This document shows positions 1-6,711 of a stretch of DNA of 9,179 nt, piece after piece. The DNA comes from Coriobacteriales bacterium (GTDB lineage: Bacteria > Actinomycetota > Coriobacteriia > Coriobacteriales > UBA8131), in NCBI GenBank assembly GCA_031276475.1, contig JAISMZ010000053.1, forward strand, positions 1 to 9,179, written 5' to 3'. Below the pieces are notes generated by a model that was given only the letters and a program-made list of their open reading frames with translations, searched no databases and had not been told where the DNA came from. Made by a program: the position numbers and the translations under genes. Numbering within the stretch: position 1 is the stretch's first letter; every line of letters starts with the position of its first letter.

Positions 1-2213
1 TCGGGGTCGCCGGTCTCGATGCCGCTGCCGCCTTCGCCGCCGGTGCCGGAGGGGCTGTCGCCGCCGGAGCCGCCTGCGCCGGTGGTGGAGCCGCCGCTGG
101 TGGTGACGTCGCCGCCGCCGGTCTCGATGCCGCTGCCGCCTTCGCCGCCGGGGTTGTCGCCGCCGCTGTCGCCGCCGGCACCACCGGTACCCTCAGTTGT
201 ACCACCCGGGTTATCAATATCGCCGCCGCCGGTCTCGATGCCGCTGCCGCCTTCGCCGCCGGAGCCGCCGGGGCTGTCGCCGCCGGAGCCGCCGGTGCCG
301 ATAACCGTGCCGCCTTCGCCGCCGGGATCAACCGGAGCAACGTCGCCGCCGCCGGTGTTGATGCCCGTGCCGCCCTCGCCACCGGGACTGGTGCCCGTAC
401 TGGTACCGCCACCGCCGCCGGTGCCGGAGATACTGCCGTCGGGGCCTGTGACTAGAGAGGGGGCGTGCTGCGGTCGCACCGCGCCGCCGGCGTTGATGCC
501 GTCACCGCCGCGGCCACTGGGATTGCCGCCCCTGCCGCCTTTGCCCACTATCCGCGTGCCGTTAATGGCTGAGATCGTTGAATCCGGCTTGCCACCGCCG
601 ATGGCAATACCGCTGCCGCCCGCACCAGAGCCGCCCGCGCCGCCTTCGCCGGTAATCTCACTACCGCTGCCAGCTATGGAGGTGTCTGTGCTGGGATCCG
701 CCGTACCGGTCTTCTCGCCGGTCTTAGGGTCGCGGATAACACCGGTCACCACGCCGTCGCCCCCTGCGCCGCTACCGGTAGCAGCACCACCGCTGCCATG
801 CACCGACGATTGGGCGGTCGCGTCAAGGGTCTTACCGGTGCTTACGCCGTCGCCGCCGCTGCCTGTGCCGTTGCCTTTGCCGCCGGTGCCGGTAAGCGAG
901 GCGCCGTTGTTGGCCTCAATTGCGGCATTGGTGGTAATGCCAGCGCCGCCGTCGCCGTCGCTTCCGCCGTCACCACCCGTGCCAACAAGCTGGGCTCCGG
1001 TGCTGGCGCTCACGCCGATAATGCTGATATCTGAGGACGCCAGAACTCCTGGCCCGCCAATGTTGTCGCCGGCACCGTCGCCGCCGGTGCCGGTAACGCC
1101 GGAGCCGCCGGTTATCGAGAGCAGTGAGGTCTCCAGGCCGGCACCGCCATAGCCGCTGCTGCCAGGTACGGCATTACCGCCAACACCCTGTATGGTGCCG
1201 CCGTAGCTGCCGGTAATGCCGTTGCCTGGATCGGATGGAAGCAAGCCGACGGGCGTTGCGACAGCAATTCCCGTACCGCCATAGGCGGTGCCACTGCCGC
1301 CAACACCACTGACGTTGCCGCCGCCGTTAACGGCCATAGAGTAGGGGGTCAGCACGCCAGCGCCTCCGGCACCAGCAACACCACTGCCGCCGCTGCCAAC
1401 CAGCGAAGCGCCGTTGCTGACCGTTATAGCGGTGGCAACTGGACTGCCTGCCGTATAATCATAGGCAACCAGACCCGCGCCGCCGCTGCCGCCGCTGCCG
1501 CCTGTCGCGGTTACCGGGCCGCCAACTATGTTGACCGTGGAGTAGGCGTCGATACCCGCTCCGCCCTCACCGTTGGCGTCGCTGCCGCCGTTAGCTATGA
1601 CCCCGGCACCGTAGGTGTTAATGGTCAGAACGCCGATGACGTAAATGCCGCAACCGGCAATGGTATCTGCGACAGTCTCGCTGGATCCGGTGGTGGTCAA
1701 AGGAGCGTTGATGGTAAGAGCGCCGCCCGCCGCTATGCCGGGATAGGCGAACCCTGATACGGATTGGCCCTGGTTATCTGCGGCTTTAGCGGTTACCGGC
1801 CCAGTGATGACCAGCGCCGAGCCGCCCGCTGATGAGATGCCCGATATACCGCCAAAGTCACCATGGGGAGTTGGTCTTTGCGAGGCATCGCCTTGAAAGC
1901 TGGCGCCGTTGGCTTGAAGCGTCACGGTGTCGGTATCTTCGCCCCCCGAGATGGTCAGTCCGGCATAGCTGCCGGAGTTGGCGTTTATGGTGATGTTGCT
2001 GCCACTGACTGAAGCTGTTACGCCTGGAATTGGCGCTGGATCGACCGGGACACCGTTGTTGACAATCTGTGTAGCCCCAATCCAGATGTTGATATTGCCA
2101 ACAGCCAGCGCCTCCAGCGCAGCAGTTGGTACCAACGGCACAAAGGAGAGCAGCAGCACCAAGGCCAAAACAATTATTGTTAGATTCTGTTTATGTTTCG
2201 CCGCGCCTTGCAT
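1..2213 (-). CDS. Glycine-rich secreted repeat protein, probable surface protein (C-terminus beyond window)
   Basis: The frame stays open for 737 codons from ATG 2213 to the left edge with no stop. The start is chosen because GAGGGG (2224-2219) lies 5 nt upstream; an in-frame ATG at 2228 has no usable ribosome site. Residues 1-37 form a signal peptide: Lys residues in the first ten, a hydrophobic stretch about 11-32 (LTIIVLALVLLLSF), then a possible cleavage after TAA or ALA. No lipobox is seen. Residues about 40-350 alternate short beta-type stretches (ITINA, LTINA, VTATGG, ITVSNGASLVGSGG), a pattern typical of right-handed beta-helix surface proteins. Further on, Gly reaches roughly half of residues and 36-41-residue repeats built on GEGGSGIETGGGD appear. 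Only one Cys was read. It is separated from lysC by 203 nt with its own -10 box. No enzymatic motif is visible, and an anchor such as LPXTG would lie outside the window. An adhesin or wall-structure role is inference. Confidence 0.85.
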   Translation of the reverse strand, partial: MQGAAKHKQNLTIIVLALVLLLSFVPLVPTAALEALAVGNINIWIGATQIVNNGVPVDPAPIPGVTASVSGSNITINANSGSYAGLTISGGEDTDTVTLQANGASFQGDASQRPTPHGDFGGISGISSAGGSALVITGPVTAKAADNQGQSVSGFAYPGIAAGGALTINAPLTTTGSSETVADTIAGCGIYVIGVLTINTYGAGVIANGGSDANGEGGAGIDAYSTVNIVGGPVTATGGSGGSGGAGLVAYDYTAGSPVATAITVSNGASLVGSGGSGVAGAGGAGVLTPYSMAVNGGGNVSGVGGSGTAYGGTGIAVATPVGLLPSDPGNGITGSYGGTIQGVGGNAVPGSSGYGGAGLETSLLSITGGSGVTGTGGDGAGDNIGGPGVLASSDISIIGVSASTGAQLVGTGGDGGSDGDGGAGITTNAAIEANNGASLTGTGGKGNGTGSGGDGVSTGKTLDATAQSSVHGSGGAATGSGAGGDGVVTGVIRDPKTGEKTGTADPSTDTSIAGSGSEITGEGGAGGSGAGGSGIAIGGGKPDSTISAINGTRIVGKGGRGGNPSGRGGDGINAGGAVRPQHAPSLVTGPDGSISGTGGGGGTSTGTSPGGEGGTGINTGGGDVAPVDPGGEGGTVIGTGGSGGDSPGGSGGEGGSGIETGGGDIDNPGGTTEGTGGAGGDSGGDNPGGEGGSGIETGGGDVTTSGGSTTGAGGSGGDSPSGTGGEGGSGIETGDP
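8..385 (-). repeat. Imperfect tandem repeats of about 108-123 bp in the glycine-rich gene
   Basis: The block beginning cgccggtctcgatgccgctg starts at 8, 116 and 227 (spacings 108 and 111 bp) and is followed each time by the same ccgccttcgccgccg tail. A more diverged fourth copy, with gttgatgcccgtg in place of the middle part, lies 123 bp further on, near 350. All spacings are multiples of three, so the protein carries 36-, 37- and 41-residue units. The unit reads roughly GEGGSGIETGGGD, then a variable 5-10 residues, then GGxGGDSPGG. The near-identical DNA of the three leftmost copies suggests recent duplication or gene conversion. The array probably continues past the left edge. Confidence 0.85.
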
Positions 2214-2343
2214 AGCAACCCCTCGCATCCTTAACCGTGAACATCGCGGAGAACAACACCTGCGTACGCCCTGCATCTGAAAGGCGCCGCTCGCTCATCG
2301 TCTGCCATCGTCCCGCAGTTGTGCTTCTTTATCTTGCATTATA
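2214..2343 (-). promoter_or_regulatory. Promoter -10 box and about 118-nt leader of the glycine-rich gene
   Basis: A perfect TATAAT is read on the minus strand at 2343-2338, predicting transcription from about 2331 and a leader of about 118 nt before ATG 2213. No good -35 hexamer sits 16-18 nt upstream; TCGACA is present but 21 nt away. The leader contains two copies of GACGATG spaced 10 bp apart (plus-strand catcgtc at 2296 and 2306). I recognise no riboswitch class in it. The rest of the gap, back to the lysC stop at 2417, shows no clear intrinsic terminator, so read-through from lysC is possible. Confidence 0.5.
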
Positions 2344-2416
2344 CAACATCTGTGGTTCCGGAGGTGTCGAGAAGCGCCTGCCGTGACTACCCGACGGGGG
2401 CGGCGGCGTCCACAGC

Positions 2417-3694
2417 CTAAGCGCGTCCCTTTGCCGCCTTGGCCGCCTGCTCCTCTACGCTCAGCGCTGTCTCCTCAAAGACTTCATCGGCGTCAAGGCC
2501 AAAGGCGGTGTGCAGGGCCGTTAGCGCCCGTTGCGTCTGGGCTTCGTCAATCACCACGCTGACGCGGATCGCCGAGGTGGAAATCATGCCGATGTTGATG
2601 TCGTTTTCGGCCAGCACCTTAAACATCCTGGCGGCGATGCCCGGCGTAGAGCGCATGCCGGCGCCGACGATGCTGATCTTGGAGATGCGGTCGTCCAAGA
2701 TCAGCTCGCGAGCGCCCACGCGGGCGATGACCTCCTCTATCAGGCCGCGCAGCCGCTCCACATCCCCCGTAGGCGTGGTAAAGCTGATGTCGGTAAAGCC
2801 GTCCTCGGAGCTGTTCTGGACGATCATGTCGATGTTCACGTTGGCGCTGGCGACCTCACCAAAGACCTTGGCGGCAATGCCCTTTGAGTCGGGCACCTTG
2901 CGAATGGTCACCTTGGTCTCGGAGTTGTCGTACGCAATGCCGGATACTATTGCCGATTCCACTGTTGCCTCCCGTACATAGGTGCCTGGGTTTTCGCTAA
3001 AGGCGCTGCGGCAGTGCAGCTCCACACCGAAGTTGCGCGCGAATTCCACGGCGCGCATCTGCAATACGCCGGCGCCGGCCGCGGCCAGCTCCAGCATCTC
3101 GATATAGCTTATCTCGCTGAGCTTGTGGGCCCGTGGCACAACGCGCGGGTCGCAGCTGTAAACGCCCTCCACATCGGAATATATCTCGCAGAGGTCGGCC
3201 TTCAGCGCCGCCGCCAGGGCCACGGCCGAGGTGTCGGAACCGCCGCGGCCAAGCGTGGTGATGTCGCCAGAGACGGTGACCCCCTGAAACCCCGCCACGA
3301 TGACGATCCGCCCGGCGTCCAAAGCCCGCCTCACCCGCTCGGTATTGATCTCGGAGATCTTGGCCCTGTTGTGCGTTGTGGTGGTGACGATGCCGGCCTG
3401 GCGCCCCGTCATGCTCACCGCCTCCAGGCCCTGGGCGGCAATGGCCATGGCCACCAGCGCCATGCTCACCTGCTCGCCCGTTGAAAGCAGCATGTCCAGC
3501 TCACGCGCCGGCGGCTGTGGGTTCACATCGCGGGCCAGCGCCAACAGATCGTCGGTGGACTTGCCCATCGCGCTGACCACGGCCACCACCTGATTGCCCG
3601 CCTGGCGATAGGCCACCAGCCGCCGTGCGGTGTCGCAGACGCGCTGCGCCGTGGCCAGCGAGGTGCCGCCAAACTTGGTAACGATCAGTGCCAT
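2417..3694 (-). CDS. lysC: Aspartokinase (lysine-sensitive type, alpha subunit with embedded beta subunit)
   Basis: Aspartokinase phosphorylates L-aspartate with ATP, the first step towards lysine/diaminopimelate, threonine and methionine. The 425-residue product has the amino-acid kinase domain first: KFGGTS at 7-12, VVSAMGKSTDD at 39-49, TGEQVSMAL at 72-80, TTLGRGGSDTSA at 146-157, and SDVEGVYSCDPR at 173-184. Two ACT regulatory domains follow, about 258-325 and 338-405; they carry NVNIDMI and NDINIGMIS, which in this family bind lysine and/or threonine. Length and order match the actinobacterial and Bacillus class, which is made as alpha plus beta chains. The start is ATG 3694, sharing its A with the TGA of the upstream lipoprotein gene (TGATG). 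No strong ribosome site of its own is seen, so translation is probably coupled. An alternative TTG one codon upstream is less likely. The stop is TAG, and no frameshift or missing catalytic motif was found. Confidence 0.97.
   Translation of the reverse strand: MALIVTKFGGTSLATAQRVCDTARRLVAYRQAGNQVVAVVSAMGKSTDDLLALARDVNPQPPARELDMLLSTGEQVSMALVAMAIAAQGLEAVSMTGRQAGIVTTTTHNRAKISEINTERVRRALDAGRIVIVAGFQGVTVSGDITTLGRGGSDTSAVALAAALKADLCEIYSDVEGVYSCDPRVVPRAHKLSEISYIEMLELAAAGAGVLQMRAVEFARNFGVELHCRSAFSENPGTYVREATVESAIVSGIAYDNSETKVTIRKVPDSKGIAAKVFGEVASANVNIDMIVQNSSEDGFTDISFTTPTGDVERLRGLIEEVIARVGARELILDDRISKISIVGAGMRSTPGIAARMFKVLAENDINIGMISTSAIRVSVVIDEAQTQRALTALHTAFGLDADEVFEETALSVEEQAAKAAKGRA
2960..2973 (-). 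promoter_or_regulatory. Internal ribosome binding site and GTG start for the LysC beta subunit
   Basis: Within lysC the minus strand reads GGGAGG (2973-2968), then CAACA, then GTG (2962-2960). The GTG is in frame and is codon 245. A start here would give a 181-residue product (2417-2962) holding only the two ACT domains. In Bacillus subtilis and Corynebacterium glutamicum the separate beta subunit begins at about residue 250, just before the first ACT domain, which is the same place. The SD match and 5-nt spacing are seen directly; actual use of the start is inferred from family knowledge. Confidence 0.72.
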
Positions 3695-4260
3695 CAAGCG
3701 TATTTTGACTCGCCGTACAGCGCCGGCATGACAATCTCATCGGTGACGTTGCTGCTGATCTGCCAGGTGTTATCAATCTTGGAGCAAGCCACCTCAACGG
3801 TCGTTGTAGAGGGCTGAGCGGAGGCAAGTCGCTCGGCAAGCAACTCGCTGATCGCCGTCGTCGCGGCTTCTATCGTATCGTATTGCTGGCCGGAGCTCTG
3901 AACCTCAGCGACTACCTGATCAAGAATTGGGCCGAACTGTTTGGCGCTAATCGTCATCTTGGCCGTGGCCTGCGAGCCATCTACCTGAATACTGTCAATT
4001 GAATAATCAAAACCCTCCAGCCAGGTCTCCATGAAACCCTCAATCTTGATGCCCTGCTGGTCGAGCGTTCTTTGGATCTGTGAGGATATCTTGCTAAATT
4101 CTTCTGAGGACGTGTCCTTTAATTGATTGAACTCGCTCGTCAGTCCCTCGCGGATGATCTCCTCGTCACTTTTTCCACAGGCAGCAAGCGCCATAGACGC
4201 TACCAACAGAACCACTGTCAGGGCAAATAACGCCGAACGTTTTAGCATTTTTCTCACCAT
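3694..4260 (-). CDS. Small secreted lipoprotein of unknown function, coupled to lysC
   Basis: The product is 188 residues. ATG 4260 is preferred over the in-frame ATG at 4278 because AGGAGAAAGG (4275-4266) ends 5 nt before it. The N-terminus MVRKMLKRS is followed by a hydrophobic segment (about 10-24) and the lipobox LAAC, with Cys28 as the lipidated residue. The mature protein is acidic and rich in Glu, Gln, Ser and Thr, beginning GKSDEEIIREGL and continuing with helical stretches and then beta-type segments (TTVEVACSKIDNTWQIS) near the C-terminus. This resembles small extracytoplasmic DUF-type lipoproteins of Gram-positive bacteria with a helix plus cystatin/NTF2-like fold, but I cannot name the family. 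The stop TGA overlaps the lysC ATG, implying co-translation with aspartokinase. It is probably anchored to the outer face of the membrane. Why it is linked to lysC is unknown. Confidence 0.9.
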   Translation of the reverse strand: MVRKMLKRSALFALTVVLLVASMALAACGKSDEEIIREGLTSEFNQLKDTSSEEFSKISSQIQRTLDQQGIKIEGFMETWLEGFDYSIDSIQVDGSQATAKMTISAKQFGPILDQVVAEVQSSGQQYDTIEAATTAISELLAERLASAQPSTTTVEVACSKIDNTWQISSNVTDEIVMPALYGESKYA

Positions 4261-4331
4261 TAAAGCCTTTCTCCTCATTACAAACCGGTTCCGCCGTCGT
4301 TCATGCGGTTGTAGCTATAAAGCACTTGTGG

Positions 4332-4360
4332 ATTATAGCGTAGCGTAGCGGGCACGTGCC
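4332..4360 (-). promoter_or_regulatory. Probable promoter for lipoprotein-lysC, with palindrome at the -35 position
   Basis: A perfect TATAAT is read on the minus strand at 4337-4332, giving a transcript start near 4325 and a leader of about 65 nt before ATG 4260. The -35 position holds no TTGACA-like hexamer; instead the perfect 10-bp palindrome GGCACGTGCC lies at 4351-4360, flanked by GCGGG/CCCGC. That arrangement would suit an activator or repressor site, but it is only suggestive in GC-rich DNA. The leader is far too short for a lysine riboswitch. The rest of the 144-nt gap (4261-4404) holds an imperfect direct repeat aaagccgc(g/a)ctca next to the CapA-like stop and nothing else I recognise. 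Confidence 0.5.
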
Positions 4361-4404
4361 TCTCCCGCACCAAAGCCGCGCTCATCGCGAAAGCAAAGCC
4401 GCAC

Positions 4405-5769
4405 TCACATCACTACCGAAAACTCACTGCCCAGTACCTCGCTGGCCAGAGCGCAGAGCTGCTCGCGGGAAAGCCCCACACCGGCAAGCTCGTGGGTGGC
4501 AGCCAGATCGGCGCTGTAGTCCTTCAGCGCGTAGCAGCCAAAACTCTTAAAGCCGGGCGTGATGTGAGTCACCGTCGGCCAAAGCTCCACATCCTCTATG
4601 CCCACCGTGTTGGTAAAGCGGTCGTAGCTTATCGTCCAGCGCGCCATCTCGCCGAGCATTCGTGGCGGGTCGTCTTGAGCCGAGAGAAAATTGCCCAGCG
4701 AGTAGATGCAAAGCGTCCTGTTGCCGTCCTTGCCGGTCAGCATCGTCGTGGGGTTGATGACGTGGGGATGCGTTCCCACCACCACGTCCACACCGAGGTC
4801 GGCCAGGTACTGCCCCAGCCAGAGCTGCTCGTCGTTGGGCTGGTAGACGTACTCGCTGCCGGCGTGCATGCTGACTATCTGAACGTCGCTGACCTCCTTC
4901 AGGCGGGCGACGTCGGCGGCTATTTTGTCGGCGTCAATCAGGTCGACCAGCCAAGGCTCGTCGGCAGGCAGCTCCATACCGTTAAGGCCGTAGGTGTAGC
5001 TCGCAAGCCCAAAAACCACGCCGTTGCGCTCGATGGTCTTTGGCGTGGCGGCGTCTTCGGCTGAGTCATGGGTGCCGGTCGCAATCAGCGGCAGGCTGCG
5101 AATGTGGGCGAGCTGAGCAAAGACACCGGCATCAAACTTATCCATAGCGTGGTTTGAAGCTGTCGAGATCCAGTCAAAGCCGGTCGCCGCCACAGCGTCC
5201 AGCACCTGGGTTGGGCTGTTGAACATCGGGTAGGAGCTGAGGCCAAATTCCGTGCCGGCACAGATGGTCTCCTGGTTGATGTAGGCGATGTCCACGTCCT
5301 CGATGTAGGGCTTGCAAGGAGCGTAAAATCCCGTGAAGTCATAGCCGCCATCGCCCGTGGCCGCCGCGTTATAAACTGCGCCGTGAATCAGATTGTCGCC
5401 CACTGCGGCAAAGGTCACCCGCGCTGGCTCGGCAGGCGCTCCGGTTGCCGGATCGATGCCGGGAGCAAGACGGTCGCTGAGTTCGGCGGCATCAAAACGT
5501 GTGGATGAGGACGCGCTGAAAACCGAGGTGCAGGCGCCCAGGTAACTGATAGTCGTCAGTGCCGCCAGCAACAGGACAATCGCCGCTACCAGAAAGCGCG
5601 GGGCGCGCGGGGCGCGCGTGCTCCCGGACGAGCGGCTGCGCGGCACGTGTGCGCTCCCAGACGAGCGGCTGCGCGGCACGTGTGCGCTCCCAGACAAGCG
5701 GCTGCGCGAGGCGCTGCCGCTACCCCGCTCGCGCCGCAAGAAACGCGTCCGCGAATTCAACCCAGCCAT
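4405..5769 (-). CDS. CapA/PGA_cap-family metallophosphatase-like membrane protein
   Basis: The product is 454 residues. ATG 5769 is chosen because AGGAGG (5782-5777) lies 7 nt upstream; the frame is open further back but lacks a better start. Residues 1-58 are a basic Arg/Ser/Pro tail containing 11-residue repeats (SAHVPRSRSSG). Residues 59-79 are a membrane segment (FLVAAIVLLLAAL), followed by LGAC at 77-80. From about 117 comes the PGA_cap domain (CapA fold, calcineurin-like metallophosphatase relative): VGDNLIHG 123-130, INQET 164-168, SNHAMD 205-210, HAGSEY 302-307, GTHPHV 332-337, SLGNF 357-361. These Asp/Asn/His positions are the expected metal-site motifs. Family members include CapA/PgsA of poly-gamma-glutamate synthesis, but no capB/capC-like gene is beside it, so the substrate is unknown. 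The domain should face outward. The first 50 nt overlap the HAD gene, implying one transcript. Confidence 0.92.
   Translation of the reverse strand: MAGLNSRTRFLRRERGSGSASRSRLSGSAHVPRSRSSGSAHVPRSRSSGSTRAPRAPRFLVAAIVLLLAALTTISYLGACTSVFSASSSTRFDAAELSDRLAPGIDPATGAPAEPARVTFAAVGDNLIHGAVYNAAATGDGGYDFTGFYAPCKPYIEDVDIAYINQETICAGTEFGLSSYPMFNSPTQVLDAVAATGFDWISTASNHAMDKFDAGVFAQLAHIRSLPLIATGTHDSAEDAATPKTIERNGVVFGLASYTYGLNGMELPADEPWLVDLIDADKIAADVARLKEVSDVQIVSMHAGSEYVYQPNDEQLWLGQYLADLGVDVVVGTHPHVINPTTMLTGKDGNRTLCIYSLGNFLSAQDDPPRMLGEMARWTISYDRFTNTVGIEDVELWPTVTHITPGFKSFGCYALKDYSADLAATHELAGVGLSREQLCALASEVLGSEFSVVM
5618..5708 (-). repeat. 33-bp tandem repeat, about 2.8 copies, in the 5' part of the CapA-like gene
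   Basis: The word gctccc(a/g)gac(g/a)agcgg recurs at exact 33-bp spacing (gctccc at 5620, 5653 and 5686). Copies differ by only a few bases until they diverge at about 5709. On the minus strand each unit encodes 11 residues, SAHVPRSRSSG. Beside it, 5600-5617 has a second short repeat (ggggcgcgc twice) that encodes RAPRAPR. The near-identity suggests recent slippage or duplication. Copy number may vary between strains. Confidence 0.9.
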
Positions 5770-6667
5770 CCGCCGTCCTCCTCTCGGTGGTAAAAATCGC
5801 TTCCAGCCGCCACGCTGGCGGTAGGGGCAGCGCGGCGGCACCCTCCAGAACAGCAGTTTTGCTGGCGTTGCTGACCAAGATGAAGCTTCCTGTAGCGGCG
5901 CCCATTTCAACATCGCCCACGGCATCGCCTATCGCCAGCGTCTGCGCGCGGCTCAGGCCTCGCCGGATCATATCGGCGGCGACCGCCCGGCCCTTGCCGG
6001 TGCCACGCGGCATCAGATGATAGACGTGTATCTCGGGACAGTTTATGAGCGTATGTTGTTGTGGATGAATGATGCCATTGTCGCTGAGCTGAAGGGGCAA
6101 AGCCTCGCGGGCTAAAACCTCGGCCGCCTCCTCGGCGCTAACGTAGCCGCGCAGCATCCGCGTGACCTCGCGGCTGTCACCGTAGGGGTTATGTGCCTCC
6201 AGTCGGCCGGCAAAGATCGTCTGCAGGCGCGAGATGATGCCGGAGGCCTCAATCAGCTGCGCCGGCGTTGTATTCGGTGGCAACTCGCCAGGAGCCAGTC
6301 TTGGGGCCAACACCGTCTTGGCCCAGTCCCCAAGGTCGTAACAGCTCGTGGCGCGGGCGCCGTAGCCGTCCTGAGTAAACGTGCCCAACTCGCCAATCAG
6401 AGTCTTGAGGTTGAGCAGGCGGATGATCTCGGTGCCCTGGGCACGGTTGCGGCCCGTAACGGCGATCACCTCTATACCCGCTCGCTTGAGGGTCACCAAT
6501 CGCTCGCAGACTGCGGTGGAGGGAGTGCCGTCATCGCTGGCCAGCAGCCGCCCACCCGGCGCCAGCAAGGTACCGTCGAGGTCGGTATAGATGTGGGTCA
6601 CCGCCTTAAAGCGGGCCGCGGCCGCGACGGAAGTGACGGCGACAGGGGTATTCAGGCTGTCTGGCAT
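5720..6667 (-). CDS. HAD-superfamily phosphatase, Cof/mannosyl-3-phosphoglycerate phosphatase-like
   Basis: The product is 315 residues. The start is ATG 6667, preceded at 7 nt by AGGAGG (6680-6675) within a longer AAAGGAGGAGAG. An in-frame GTG at 6697 would put that ribosome site inside the gene and overlap the promoter. All four HAD motifs are present: DLDGT (29-33, Asp29 nucleophile and Asp31 acid/base), TGR (71-73), Lys225 in GTGKGRA, and GDAVGD (247-252) for Mg2+ binding. The large segment between motifs II and III (about 80-215) is a type IIB cap as in Cof, sucrose-phosphate and mannosyl-3-phosphoglycerate phosphatases. GELGTFTQDG at 92-101 fits a substrate-loop position. It is cytoplasmic and probably hydrolyses a sugar phosphate or similar phosphomonoester; the substrate cannot be read from sequence. 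Its 3' end overlaps the CapA-like gene by 50 nt, so the two are probably co-transcribed. Confidence 0.92.
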   Translation of the reverse strand: MPDSLNTPVAVTSVAAAARFKAVTHIYTDLDGTLLAPGGRLLASDDGTPSTAVCERLVTLKRAGIEVIAVTGRNRAQGTEIIRLLNLKTLIGELGTFTQDGYGARATSCYDLGDWAKTVLAPRLAPGELPPNTTPAQLIEASGIISRLQTIFAGRLEAHNPYGDSREVTRMLRGYVSAEEAAEVLAREALPLQLSDNGIIHPQQHTLINCPEIHVYHLMPRGTGKGRAVAADMIRRGLSRAQTLAIGDAVGDVEMGAATGSFILVSNASKTAVLEGAAALPLPPAWRLEAIFTTERRTADGWVEFADAFLAARAG

Positions 6668-6697
6668 GCTCTCTCCTCCTTTTACGCTTGACTCCAC

Positions 6698-6703
6698 AGT
6701 ATA
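6698..6703 (-). promoter_or_regulatory. -10 box for the HAD/CapA-like transcript
   Basis: The minus strand reads TATACT at 6703-6698 (5 of 6 to consensus), predicting a start near 6691 and a leader of about 24 nt that contains the AGGAGG ribosome site. No strong -35 is seen (TGTTCA at the 16-nt position matches 3 of 6). It overlaps the plus-strand -10 of the neighbouring gene, so the two promoters probably exclude each other. Confidence 0.45.
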
Positions 6704-6705
6704 AT
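6700..6705 (+). promoter_or_regulatory. -10 box for the radical SAM gene, leaderless geometry
   Basis: A perfect TATAAT lies at 6700-6705, and the first base of ATG 6712 is 7 nt after it, which is where transcription would begin. No Shine-Dalgarno sequence exists between the two. The -35 region is weak (TCCTTT at 17-nt spacing). TTGACT at 6688 is only 6 nt from the -10 box and cannot be its -35 partner. Confidence 0.6.
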
Positions 6706-6711
6706 GTATTC

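Noticed and set aside
8..385. Regularly spaced repeats as a possible CRISPR array
   Set aside because: Spacings (108, 111, 123 bp) are multiples of three, the spacers are themselves Gly-codon sequence, and the repeats lie in one open frame.
19..1152. Pro-rich 377-codon open frame on the plus strand
   Set aside because: It is the antisense shadow of the Gly-rich minus-strand gene (GGC repeats read as CCG/GCC out of phase). It has no ribosome site or signal peptide.
1..2213. Mycobacterial PE_PGRS protein
   Set aside because: Gly-richness is similar, but there is no PE domain; a classical signal peptide is present instead.
2377..2416. Intrinsic terminator after lysC
   Set aside because: Only very short GC stems (for example GACG/CGTC) and no following U-tract on the transcribed strand.
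2439..3593. Several plus-strand open frames across lysC
   Set aside because: All are antisense to the intact, motif-complete aspartokinase; none has recognisable protein features.
4261..4404. Lysine riboswitch (L box) ahead of lipoprotein-lysC
   Set aside because: The predicted leader is about 65 nt and the whole gap 144 nt; an L box needs roughly 170-180 nt plus an expression platform, and none of its conserved elements was seen.
5770..5925. Upstream extension of the CapA-like gene to 5925
   Set aside because: The AGGAGG at 5782-5777 points to ATG 5769. The extension is wholly inside the HAD gene and reads as unstructured sequence.
6688..6693. TTGACT as -35 of the radical SAM promoter, or TTG 6688 as its start codon
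   Set aside because: It is only 6 nt from TATAAT, too close for a -35. Starting at TTG would put the -10 box inside the coding sequence without an SD.
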